Source: Cytobacillus depressus (GTDB lineage: Bacteria; Bacillota; Bacilli; Bacillales; Cytobacillaceae). Taken from it: DNA of 64,000 bases. This document shows positions 34,379-42,910 of this stretch, in pieces. The stretch covers positions 62,001-126,000 of the forward strand of contig NZ_WBOS01000011.1 of the NCBI RefSeq assembly GCF_008923245.1. The letters are read 5' to 3'. The translations under genes were made by a program, and so were the position numbers. The notes below the pieces were generated by a model, which worked only from the letters and a program-made list of their open reading frames with translations, was not told the origin of the DNA and searched no databases. Position 1 is the first letter of the stretch; the number at the start of each line of letters is the position of its first letter.

Positions 34379-35145
34379 CGGAATAGTGGAAAATGCAAAA
34401 ACTCGGAAATCAGAGACAATGAGCCTCCCACCATAACATATTTGCCCTTAGGTTTTAATATACGCTTGTAATCGGAGATTGACCGAGTTCCTACAACATC
34501 GAGAATCAGATCATAGAACTGTTTCTTTTTGGTGAAATCTTCTTGAGTATAATCAATAACATTGTCTGCACCCATCGCCTTCAGCATATCCAACTTAACG
34601 GTACTGTCTACACAAGTTACTTTAGCGCCATGTAATTTGGCAATCTGCAAAGCAAACGTGCCCACACCTCCACCGGCACCGTTAATTAAAACCGTTTGCC
34701 CCTCCTGAAGTTGTCCTTTATTGCGTAGTCCCTGCAAGGCGAGGACAGCAGCTTGTGGAATTGCCGTTGCTTGTTCAAATGTCATACTAGATGGTTTTAA
34801 GGATAGTGCATCTTCATGCACACATACAAACTCTGCAAATCCACCCCAGCCACACCAGGAGATGTCCCCGAATACCTCATTGCCTGGAAGAAGGTGTTTT
34901 ACGTTTCTGCCAATGGCTTCAACTCGCCCTGCTATGTCCGCACCGAGTATCATGTATTTTGGTTTTAGCAATCCTCCCAAACGAGCCAGAAATGGTTTAC
35001 CTCTTAGGAGGTCCCAATCCCAAGAATTCACGGAAACAGCATGGACTTTTACCAGTACTTCATTTTCCTGTGGAGTAGGTATTTCTACTTCTTTGAGTGT
35101 AAGAACGTCTGTCGTTCCGTACTTATCATATACCATCGCCTTCAT
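34339..35145 (-). pseudogene. Zinc-type NAD(P)-dependent alcohol dehydrogenase, C-terminus replaced by a repeat
   Basis: A 268-residue frame with the quinone-reductase-like GroES domain (MKAMVYDKYGTTDVLTLKEV) and Rossmann motif GAGGGVGTFALQIAKLHGAK. Family members are near 320-330 residues. After GGSLSLISEFLHFP the frame runs into the family A palindrome and ends LFRNRARLRKIEVRK. The last 15 codons are repeat sequence in frame, and the end of the catalytic domain is missing. A short product could still be made, but loss of the end of the GroES-like fold makes activity unlikely. AAGGAGAA precedes the ATG. Confidence 0.8.
34358..34383. repeat. Family A short hairpin, perfect 11-4-11
   Basis: The arm TTCCGCAATCG, the centre CGCC and the exact reverse-complement arm. 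It is the best-preserved short copy, and it lies inside the reading frame of the dehydrogenase. Confidence 0.9.
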
Positions 35146-35294
35146 GAAGATTTCTCCTTAACTTCCATTTGGGTAAAGGTATTTCTAATATTAAAACCAT
35201 ACATGAGCTAATGAATTTAATTTTACATTATATGTATTTAGTTACTTATCTACTTATTCAAAGATTCCTCATAAAATATCCTCTTCAACTAACT

Positions 35295-35429
35295 GTCTGT
35301 TAGCATATGTACATTTTTCCACAATCTTTTCTATATGATTTAACCTAAATATACAATTTCGTTTTATTGTTCTTATTCCACAATCTGGCCCGATAACAAA
35401 AAGACACGCCCTTTTATATGCGCGCCTCG
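35295..35429 (+). repeat. Family B and degenerate long family A repeat
   Basis: B: CTGTTAGCATATGTACA ... TTCCACAATCTT. A: TTCCACAATCT, GGCC at 35376, then an altered inner part with CACGCCCTTTTATATGCGCGCC. Confidence 0.6.
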
Positions 35430-35459
35430 ATTTCGACTAAAGCTTAACTTATATAACTT

Positions 35460-36058
35460 TCAAAAATATTTACAATAAAAATCGTGTCTCAATTTCCCAC
35501 TTAGCTGAGCATATATTTTGGTGGTCTCACTCTTCTCTTGACCAAGTAAGCTCTGAATCACTTCAAGTGGCGCACCATTGTTAATCATATGTGTAGCATA
35601 GCTGTGTCGTAATTGATGAGGATGTATTCTCTTTTTTATCCCAGCACGATTTGATATGCGTTTGATAATATATCTCAGATTATCAATACTCATACGCCTG
35701 TTTGGCTTTCTATCCGTAAAGTTAGTTATAGCACTAATATAGTTATTTACTGTTTTCTCACAGCGTTTAGATTTTGTTTTTCTGTAAGGGACGGCTTTAT
35801 TACTCTCATATGGATTTCTAAGCCAAGCAACAAAGTTAGATAGCACTTCAAAGTTGACTTGTTGGAAATGTATTCCTATCTGTTCTAAATATGTAAAGTA
35901 GTGCTTTAAAGCCGTACAGTAGGTCAGTAGGTGTTGCTGCTACTCTCCTTGTTATGGAGGTGTTTCATATACTTGGCAACTGCTACAACAGGTAAACCTT
36001 CTGAATCCAATAGAATGTAAGCATTTCTATTATCTACTGGTATTTTTTGAACCCTCAT
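35460..36058 (-). pseudogene. Tyrosine recombinase, frameshifted by an 8-bp duplication and internally deleted
   Basis: The start MRVQKIPVDNRNAYILLDSE and GLPVVAVAKYMKHLHNKESS form a core-binding domain. The frame is lost at a tandem duplication (35917-35932) and resumes as CTALKHYFTYLEQIGIHFQQ. The C-terminal part keeps HPHQLRHSYATHMINNGAPL (His, Arg, His) and the Tyr in TTKIYAQLSGK. The segment with the first catalytic Arg is missing: after NYISAITNFTDRKPNRR the sequence jumps to DNLRYIIKRI. With the duplication removed, 196 residues would remain against about 300 in the family. It is inactive for two separate reasons. Confidence 0.85.
35917..35932. repeat. Tandem duplication of CAGTAGGT in the recombinase gene
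   Basis: Two exact adjacent 8-bp copies. Removing one restores the frame across the break (N-T-Y-C-T-A-L-K). Either slippage or an excision footprint would produce this. Confidence 0.9.
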
Positions 36059-36158
36059 AAGAAAATCACCTGCCAATTGTTTATCTTTAATATTATCTTT
36101 ACTTATAATGTTTATCGTTATTGTTGTTTCTTAAGGTCCTCGAAACTATCGTTTCTGC

Positions 36159-36190
36159 GGAGTGGTATCCTCGCACCGAGGCTACACTCC
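36159..36190. repeat. Strong hairpin upstream of the recombinase
   Basis: GGAGTGGTATCCTCG and CGAGGCTACACTCC pair with one unpaired base and two mismatches around a short loop (about 100 bp before the recombinase start). It is unusually G+C rich for this region. It could be a terminator stem or a recombination site. Confidence 0.55.
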
Positions 36191-36446
36191 CCCAAAGACA
36201 GAACTAATGTTCCTACTTGTATTTCCATATTATACTTTTAAACTTAAATCTCAACCCTTTTTTATAAAATCAATTATGTAAATAAAAAAGGATAATTTGC
36301 CTTCATGTTAAACTAACTATCCTATAAATTATTAACTAAATTTAACCGGCCGCCACTTTTTCAATCCACGGTCACGAATCATTTATTCATCTTGCAACAG
36401 AACGATTGTTCGTATATAGTTTTTATAAATAAAGGAGGATGGCTGC

Positions 36447-36659
36447 TTGAATCGATTACTGGCAAGAGCGTATGAAGAGAAATTTCTAGTGGAAATAATT
36501 TATTGTAATAAAGATAATGTATTTTCGAAAAGGTCTATTCTTGTTAAAGCTGTTAACGACAATTATGTAATAGCATATTGTCTAACTAAAAAACAAACTC
36601 GTATTTTTAAACTGGAGGCGATTCTTGCTGTTGATAAAATCAGAAAAACCGCTTCTTAA
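36447..36659 (+). CDS. Small WYL-like protein, 70 aa, TTG start
   Basis: The start is TTG at 36447, with AAAGGAGGATGGCTGC just before it. The sequence (MNRLLARAYEEKFLVEIIYC ... ILVKAVNDNYVIAYCLTKKQ ... IFKLEAILAVDKIRKTAS) resembles the short WYL-like proteins of Bacillus, which consist of a single small beta-barrel resembling the WYL effector domain. No HTH is present. Function unknown; it stands alone on the plus strand. Confidence 0.7.
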   Translation: MNRLLARAYEEKFLVEIIYCNKDNVFSKRSILVKAVNDNYVIAYCLTKKQTRIFKLEAILAVDKIRKTAS

Positions 36660-36892
36660 TGAAACGGTTAATCTCGCGAATACTCTTGTTTGGCAATTGC
36701 GCCTGACTCAAAAATACACGTATTGCTACGGTGTTTTTTGCTCATCCAATTATTGTTGAATCCCCGTTTCTAATCCCCTTTACTGCGATGAAGGACAAAA
36801 TATTTATCGGCTCATTTATCAGCTTAACAAAAAAGAAGGCATCATAAATGACGACCTTTAAATGGTACTGTACACCTTTCCATGGATATACT

Positions 36893-39211
36893 TTATTGAT
36901 TCTCCTTTGCTTTCCAAATCAATTCTGGAATTAAGGGAAGATTATGAAGCGAAACACCAGCGGCCACGGACAATGCATTCCCAAGTGCCCCGGGCATACC
37001 TAGTACCCCGTGCTCACCAACTCCGCGTGCACCGTATGGTCCATCCAGCTGAGGAGTTTCAACAAATTCAACTAAATATTCGGGATTTTCACCGTAGCGA
37101 AGCGGGCGGTATGTCCGAAGCTGTGCGTTCAAAACCCTCCCCAGATCATCAAAATAAAACGTTTCCCTCCCTGCGAAGGCTAATCCCATGCTCATGGCAC
37201 CCATGACCTGACCCCGGGCAGCTTTATCGTTCATTACTTTCCCTATATCGATAACAGTCACCGCTTTTACTAAGCGATAGGTAAAATCTCTTTTATCAAA
37301 TTCAACCTCTACCCCATATGCTGCAACCGTCCACTCCGGACCTGGCTTCCCTTCACCTGTCTCGGGGTCAATGAGGCTTAAGTGGCGTAAGATATAATTA
37401 CCCCTGCCGATGATTTGACCTCCAATCGAGTTTCCATTTGGATATTTATATCCATAAGCAACGTCTTTGAAATCTAGCCCAATTGAAGGGTCATCCCGTA
37501 AAAAAATCCGGCTGTTGGCTACTTCAAGATCTTCTATTGGTGCCCTTAGGACGCATGCTGTGATTTCCTTAAGCTGGCGAATAACATCATCTGCCGCTTC
37601 TAGAACAGCCCTTCCCCCCATAAATGTTCCCCGGCTCGCAACGGTTTTCCAATGCTCAGGTGTGGTTTGGGTATCGACTTCCATCCGAACATGGATTTTG
37701 TTTATATCCATTTTTAGACGCTCTGCAAGAATTTGCGCCAGAATGGTTTTGGTTCCGGTGCCAATTTCAACCACACCAGACATTAAATTAATACTTCCAT
37801 CACGATTAAAGGTTAAAATGGCGCCAGAGGGTGCATCCGGGTCAATGGTCGATGTCTTCCAGCTGCAGCTGATCCCTTTTACACGAATAAATCGCTCGTT
37901 AATTTGTTTAATGGGCCCCTCATCCCATTTAAAGATTTCTCTTAATTTCCCGATACATTTTTGCAGATCTCCAACATTACTTTTATTTAAAAGAACCCTC
38001 GTTGGAGTAGTGTTTCCCGGCATAATCGCATTAATATAGCGAAGTTCAAGTGGATCCATTTCTATTTTCTTCGCCAGTAAATCCATCGTTCTTTCAATCG
38101 CAAAAGAAAGCTCCGAATGACTGAAGCCTCTGAACGCTGTTGCATAGGGATGGTTCGTATACATACAATACGAATCACACCAAACATTATCAACATTATA
38201 AGGCCCGGTGCAATCGACTACACCCGACCTTGTAACATCAACTGCTTTGTCGGAATAGGCACCTCCATCCCACCAATAACCAATTTCCATCACTTTAATT
38301 TTCCCGCTGAGGTCTGCCCCAATTTTTACTTTTGCATCCAATCCGATGTGGACGGGAGAAGTAATGATATCCTGTTCACGTCCATTAAAAACCTTTACCG
38401 GCTTACCTCCAACTGCTTTTGATGCTAAATAAGCAAACAATTCAAGCTGTGTTGCAGCCTTCCCCCCAAAGGCACCACCAACCAAAGGAGTCCGGACAAC
38501 AACTTTCCCCTCATCTTCACCAAAATAATCGGCTATTAGCCTTTTAACCATAAATGGAGCTTGCGAAGAAGTGGTAATGTTAATGATTCCATCAGGTAAA
38601 ATTTCTGCGATCGCGCATCTTGTCTCCATTGCAGCATGGTCTGACTGTGCGAAAGAATAATGTGCTTCAACGGTTATTTCACTTTCGGCCCAGCCTTTAT
38701 CCATATTCCCTTTACGAATTTTATAATGGGTTGCAATATTGGTTCCGGGAACTGGGAAGGAAACATCATCTTTTTTATATTCACTTAAACGTTCATGAAT
38801 AAGCGGGGCACTTTTTTGAAAAGCCTGGGTTGGAGAATTGACCACCGGTAAAAGTTCATATTGGACCTTTATTTGGTTAGCAGCATTTTGCGCTTGTGCG
38901 GGGGTTTCAGCAACTACAAGTGCTACAGGCTCGCCATGATATCGGACCTTTTCATATGCAATTAGAGGCTGATCACGAACTGACTCGCCGATTAAAGGAA
39001 GATGTGGTCCTCCTTTTATTATTGCTTTAACCCCGGGCATTTTTTCAGCAATCGCTGCATTAATAGAAATAATCCGTGCATGACCGAAAGGACTAATTAC
39101 TTTTTTACATGAAAGCATTCCGGGTAAGGTATAATCATTCGTATATCTTGCAATTCCGGTTACTTTTTCCAGAGCCTCTTTACGAATAACACTTTTTCCA
39201 ATTACATTCAA
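36893..39211 (-). CDS. Xanthine dehydrogenase-family molybdopterin-binding subunit, orphan
   Basis: A 772-residue large subunit of a molybdenum hydroxylase. The first part is the ald_Xan_dh_C fold (GKSVIRKEALEKVTGIARYT). The cofactor-binding domains contain GGAFGGKAATQLE, AFRGFSHSE and EIGTGTKTILAQ. The catalytic Glu is in GARGVGEHG near the C-terminus. The protein is full length. The FAD-binding and [2Fe-2S] subunits that complete such enzymes are not next to it, and it has no clear ribosome binding site (AGGAGGGTATGATTT before the ATG is the best). Its substrate may be a purine or an aldehyde. Either partners are encoded elsewhere or the operon has been broken. Confidence 0.88.
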   Translation of the reverse strand: MNVIGKSVIRKEALEKVTGIARYTNDYTLPGMLSCKKVISPFGHARIISINAAIAEKMPGVKAIIKGGPHLPLIGESVRDQPLIAYEKVRYHGEPVALVVAETPAQAQNAANQIKVQYELLPVVNSPTQAFQKSAPLIHERLSEYKKDDVSFPVPGTNIATHYKIRKGNMDKGWAESEITVEAHYSFAQSDHAAMETRCAIAEILPDGIINITTSSQAPFMVKRLIADYFGEDEGKVVVRTPLVGGAFGGKAATQLELFAYLASKAVGGKPVKVFNGREQDIITSPVHIGLDAKVKIGADLSGKIKVMEIGYWWDGGAYSDKAVDVTRSGVVDCTGPYNVDNVWCDSYCMYTNHPYATAFRGFSHSELSFAIERTMDLLAKKIEMDPLELRYINAIMPGNTTPTRVLLNKSNVGDLQKCIGKLREIFKWDEGPIKQINERFIRVKGISCSWKTSTIDPDAPSGAILTFNRDGSINLMSGVVEIGTGTKTILAQILAERLKMDINKIHVRMEVDTQTTPEHWKTVASRGTFMGGRAVLEAADDVIRQLKEITACVLRAPIEDLEVANSRIFLRDDPSIGLDFKDVAYGYKYPNGNSIGGQIIGRGNYILRHLSLIDPETGEGKPGPEWTVAAYGVEVEFDKRDFTYRLVKAVTVIDIGKVMNDKAARGQVMGAMSMGLAFAGRETFYFDDLGRVLNAQLRTYRPLRYGENPEYLVEFVETPQLDGPYGARGVGEHGVLGMPGALGNALSVAAGVSLHNLPLIPELIWKAKENQ

Positions 39212-39477
39212 ATCATACCCTCCTAAGCGCCGGTTTTCATGAAACCTTTCCCAGTAAATTAATATTCGTGTACATTAAGATAAATACACCTACATAAGAA
39301 TAAACCTTATGATTAATTATGTAGATGAACTTTGTGGTGCTATCTTTTAAAAATGGGATTTCAGTGAAATCTTGTGTAAAATATCAAATGCCTATAATTC
39401 TTATTTGAAAAATTAGGGTTTATTTTTTACACACTCTAAAAAATCTAACCTCCACGTTTATCTTAAGTAAAGAGCTA

Positions 39478-39502
39478 TTCCACAAAATGGCCGATTGCGG
39501 AA
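39478..39502. repeat. Family A short hairpin
   Basis: TTCCACAAAAT, GGCC, GATTGCGGAA. It overlaps the second copy of the 47-bp direct repeat (39492-39538). Confidence 0.7.
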
Positions 39503-39538
39503 CAAAGGATTAACCATTACGCTTAGTTAAACTATAAA
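39492..39538 (+). repeat. 47-bp direct repeat, copy 2
   Basis: CGATTGCGGAAC then AAAGGATTAACCATTACGC and TTAGTTAAACTATAAA. The partner is 8366-8412. Confidence 0.85.
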
Positions 39539-39568
39539 TAATTTTTAGCAGAGAGGAATGAAGATACT

Positions 39569-39850
39569 TTGAAGGGGAAATATGGAGTGTTATCTTTCAT
39601 TTTAGCCATAGCGGGGATTTTGCTATTTTACTTGAGTTCTAAAGGAAGTAATGGAATTTTCAACCCTTATTTATTCGTAGGGCTTGCTGCTTGGATAACA
39701 AGTTTTGTCTTAGGTGTTAAAGGTGTTAAAGGAGTTAAAGCAAAAGAAAGTGGTTCTTTAAAATATGTTGGAATGGGAATGATTTCGTTTATTATTGTAG
39801 GCTATGGATTGTTAATAGTCATAATGGGCATTCGTGGGTTCGGAGCATAA
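39569..39850 (+). CDS. Small membrane protein, 93 aa, TTG start
   Basis: The start is TTG at 39569 (MKGKYGVLSFILAIAGILLF), preceded by AGAGAGGAATGAAGA. Three hydrophobic segments are present, with a repeated GVKGVKGVKAKE loop between the second and third. The shape resembles DUF4190-like membrane proteins; no function is known. The gene begins 31 bp after a repeat shared with 8.4 kb. Confidence 0.6.
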   Translation: MKGKYGVLSFILAIAGILLFYLSSKGSNGIFNPYLFVGLAAWITSFVLGVKGVKGVKAKESGSLKYVGMGMISFIIVGYGLLIVIMGIRGFGA

Positions 39851-39959
39851 AAAGCATTTTTGTTTAGAACATCAATCTATCCTATAGAAGCCCTCCTTGA
39901 ACTTTTTCATATCTTGAATACTCTACAAAAGCGTGCCCGTTAACGCAAGAAGAATAGCT

Positions 39960-40319
39960 TCATTTACTGGTAAACCCTTTCCCAAGAACTGTTTTTTTAT
40001 CCAAACCAACAAAAACTACAAGTTCTCCAAAAGAATCAGTCTCGGTGTTATTAAAAGTAACAGAATAAACATGGTCTTTACCATAATTTTTATCAATTGA
40101 TGATTTTATATCATCATTAATAGGTACTTTCTTTAGAATTGAATCCTTTGGGCTTGCTGGAATTAAAGCTCGTTCTTCATCAGTCAAACTATTGAATGCT
40201 ACCATCTCAATGGGCAATTGATTCTCGGTTACAGAATAAAAAGAAATTATTCCTATAACCATTAATGTTAAAAGTACCCCTAAGCCCCCGAAAATAAGCA
40301 TTTTAATTGACTTTTTCAC
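39960..40319 (-). CDS. Hypothetical exported or anchored protein, 119 aa
   Basis: One N-terminal membrane segment (MLIFGGLGVLLTLMVIGIIS) with a basic start is followed by a soluble part (TDEERALIPASPKDSILKKV, DHVYSVTFNNTETDSFGELV). GGGAGAGAAGTA precedes the ATG. No family recognised. A family B-like core (GCCCGTTAACGCAAGAAG) overlaps its 3' end. Confidence 0.65.
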   Translation of the reverse strand: MKKSIKMLIFGGLGVLLTLMVIGIISFYSVTENQLPIEMVAFNSLTDEERALIPASPKDSILKKVPINDDIKSSIDKNYGKDHVYSVTFNNTETDSFGELVVFVGLDKKTVLGKGFTSK

Positions 40320-40357
40320 TACTTCTCTCCCTTTCTATCGAATTACCTTCATTCATT

Positions 40358-41617
40358 TTACCATATAAATCCAGTCATTTCACTAAACATTACTTCCCAT
40401 AAATGAAAATAGACACAGTCCATATTAGAAAAATGTGCCCTATGTTTATTCTTGTCGAAATTCTCATACACGTCCATATGCTTATTATTGTTATCACCAA
40501 GTAGTCCCATCATTGCAGGCTTTCCATACCTCCGATCTTTTCCGTCAAAATAATAAGTTTGGTTGACACCGCCGAATGTCTGGTCCGAACTTAAGGATTC
40601 CACATAGAGATTATTGTCATCCATATAATAAGTCCATGTGATCGGATACCCTTCAATGTGAGTCGTGAAGGTTTGATGTTCATCCGATATGCCAGACAAG
40701 TGAATTGGATTGTCATCACCAGCAAATTCATCGACACGATGCTTAGCGATGAGATTTACTGGTTGATTCACAAGGGAGGACGGATCCAGTCCGGTCATTT
40801 CAAAGCGCAGTTCCGTTTTGTTGGATTGGCCGGGTACACTCCATACACCTCCGTTTAAGAGATTCCCTCCTACATCCAATTGATAGTCCAAATAAGGAAC
40901 TCGGGTATATTTTTTTTTATGAGCAAGAGTCAGGCGAATTTGAGTTGGCGTAACTGTCATTTCATGGACTTTTGTTCCGCTAAGCTCCTCGCCCAAAGGG
41001 ATATTTAGCGTCTCCTTAAATGATCCATTTTCCAATTGTTTTTTGGACAGGTCCATATTTAAACTCCAAGTACCTTCAACGGTTCCTAATGTGCGATCAT
41101 AAGTAAGTTGAAATTGTGTTCCTTCAGCACGTAAAGCGTCAGACTTGAATACTTGCTGGCTCAAATACTCTCCAGAGGCTCCTGGGGTGCCAAAGATAGA
41201 TGTCTCCGCTTCTTGAATAGGCTCATTCCTGCCATTGACAGCTTGTATGCGCACCCAACTTCTGCTCTTCATTTCAGGTTCTGTAAACGTAATGGCCGAT
41301 TGTAGCAATATACGATCTTCAGACTGTTCGAAAGACTTCAAGGTCAAACCACCAATCCCATCCTTCTGAATTTGAAACGATTGTGTATTGGAGTTATACG
41401 GGTCATAGTTGATGGACTGTTTTCCGTCACCCATGAAGTGTATATTCTCAATCGTAAACTCGACATCTGCTGTCTTTCCATCCACAACCCAATCAGTCTC
41501 AAAATAACACTGGAATACACCAAGCTCTTCATTCCACTGATGCACATAATTCCCATCGATAACGTTCCCCTTATGATCTTTAAGTCCGCAGCATGTAATA
41601 GCATGTACGGTATACAT
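40358..41617 (-). pseudogene. DUF4179/DUF5643 anti-sigma factor, N-terminus lost
   Basis: About 410 residues of the extracytoplasmic part of a DUF4179-type anti-sigma factor: LKDHKGNVIDGNYVHQWNEE, VEFTIENIHFMGDGKQ, and the DUF5643 portion (VHEMTVTPTQIRLTLAHKKK) near residue 235. The zinc-binding or sigma-binding N-terminal domain and the membrane helix that these proteins need are missing. The first 10 codons (MYTVHAITCC) come from another frame of a sigma factor gene. No other start is present. Confidence 0.85.
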
Positions 41618-41654
41618 CCTTGTTATAAGAATCGAATAATTCTCGTTCTGTCAA
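41580..41654 (-). pseudogene. ECF sigma factor N-terminal stub
   Basis: AAAGGAGTGCC and a TTG at 41654 start a 24-residue frame (MTERELFDSYNKDVYRTCYY then MLRT-stop). It matches the N-terminus of YlaC/SigM-like ECF sigma factors. The frame runs out exactly where the anti-sigma sequence begins. A deletion of about 700-800 bp would remove the rest of the sigma gene and the start of the anti-sigma gene, which normally follows it. Confidence 0.75.
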
Positions 41655-41718
41655 TCCAAGGCACTCCTTTCTTAAATTTAATAAAAAGTGATGCAAACAC
41701 TGATTTTATTACAAAGAA

Positions 41719-41758
41719 ACCTCACATTTTGAAAAAAGATTGATCAAAATGCGAGGTG
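41719..41758. terminator. Hairpin upstream of the sigma stub
   Basis: ACCTCACATTTT and AAAATGCGAGGT pair with one mismatch. It may end transcripts coming from the HxlR gene. Confidence 0.55.
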
Positions 41759-41885
41759 TAAATTTCGTACAATATTTAGTTTTGTAAAAAGTTTGGTCAT
41801 TTTGCGCCCTTATTTCTTTAAAGCCCACGATTACTGAATATTAAAACACGAAAGGCTGCAAAAATAATTCCTCAGTTATTATGCT

Positions 41886-41915
41886 AAAGCACTCCGTTTA
41901 AGTGTGGTTATTCAC
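41886..41915 (+). repeat. Family B repeat, degenerate
   Basis: CACTCCGTTTAAGTGTGG, TTATTCACAATCTTA. Confidence 0.5.
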
Positions 41916-42111
41916 AATCTTAAGTTGAGTAAAAATTTGGGAGCTTTTTTTACCACAAAAAGGATCGGCTTTATGACGGTCTTATTTATCTATATTATCA
42001 CGGAAAGGAAAGCAAATTTCCAACAAAATGATGCCCTTTCTGCTTTTCCTCCATTTAAATGAACTACAGCAATAGAACTTTCATCCTCTGTCATCGAGCC
42101 CCCTATTGATG

Positions 42112-42480
42112 TTACACTTTTTCTGAAATTTTCCGATTCATAAAAACCTCATTTCCGTACATATCTCCCCAATCTCGCATGAGGTAGATAATAGGTTTTA
42201 ATGTTTCCCCAAAAGCGGTGAGAGAATATTCAACTTTTGGAGGAATCTCTCGATATATTTCACGATGTACAATACCATCTTGTTCCAATTCCCGAAGTTG
42301 TAATGTTAACATACGCTTTGTGGTATAAGGCATAAGTCTCCCTAACTCGTTAAAACGTTTAGGTCCGGAAATTAAGTTATATAATATTTTCCCTTTCCAT
42401 TTGCCGCCTATCACATCTACTGTAATTGCAACAGGACAAGCTGTGGTATTCGGACACTTTTCTGTTTTATAGTCCTTCAT
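42112..42480 (-). CDS. HxlR-type winged-helix regulator
   Basis: A 122-residue protein of the HxlR/DUF24 family: CPVAITVDVIGGKWKGKILY, the wing region MLTLQLRELEQDGIVHREIY and YSLTAFGETLKPII. A Cys in the N-terminal CPNTTACPV is where family members such as YodB sense quinones or thiol stress. It is divergent from the quinone-reductase-like gene at 42911. An inverted repeat lies before its start, between the two genes. It probably represses that gene and itself. Confidence 0.9.
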   Translation of the reverse strand: MKDYKTEKCPNTTACPVAITVDVIGGKWKGKILYNLISGPKRFNELGRLMPYTTKRMLTLQLRELEQDGIVHREIYREIPPKVEYSLTAFGETLKPIIYLMRDWGDMYGNEVFMNRKISEKV

Positions 42481-42501
42481 AGTAATCCCCCAATCTTTTT
42501 A

Positions 42502-42538
42502 AGTATCAAATTGTATACTATGTTACAAATTTGATACT
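42502..42538. promoter_or_regulatory. HxlR operator candidate
   Basis: AGTATCAAATT and AATTTGATACT form exact 11-bp inverted arms with a 15-bp spacer, starting 22 bp upstream of the hxlR-like ATG. Spacing and AT composition resemble HxlR-family operators. Confidence 0.65.
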
Positions 42539-42910
42539 ATTCAACAAAAATGTGCGTACTTTTAATTTTATATTATATAAAGTATTATTAGTTTAGTAAA
42601 CGGAAAACTAAATATTCATTATTTTCATGCTACTAAGCATTAAAGTTGTTATGCAAAAAAATTACCAGATCATCTTATAACACATGAAGACATCATTTTT
42701 ATCATCGTTCGAAAGGGGGAAAAGAGTGTTTTGGGGGATATTATTTACCATTTATTGGAATCTAGAACTTTTTGTTTGGCGGCCTTATTTAAATCTAACT
42801 ATCTATGGTTTTAGAAATGGGTAAGCCCATAGTAAATTCATCCTTACCATGAATAGATAATGAGACATTTTCTTATTTTTAGATAATATGAATTAAAAGG
42901 AGTGACAAGA

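Noticed and set aside
36100-36200. T-box or riboswitch in the GC-rich hairpin region
   Set aside because: No T-box sequence, no downstream biosynthetic gene and no second terminator hairpin. Kept only as an unexplained hairpin.
41344-41743. Frames on both strands overlapping the anti-sigma remnant
   Set aside because: The DUF4179 sense on the minus strand explains the segment; the others lack starts and have poor composition.
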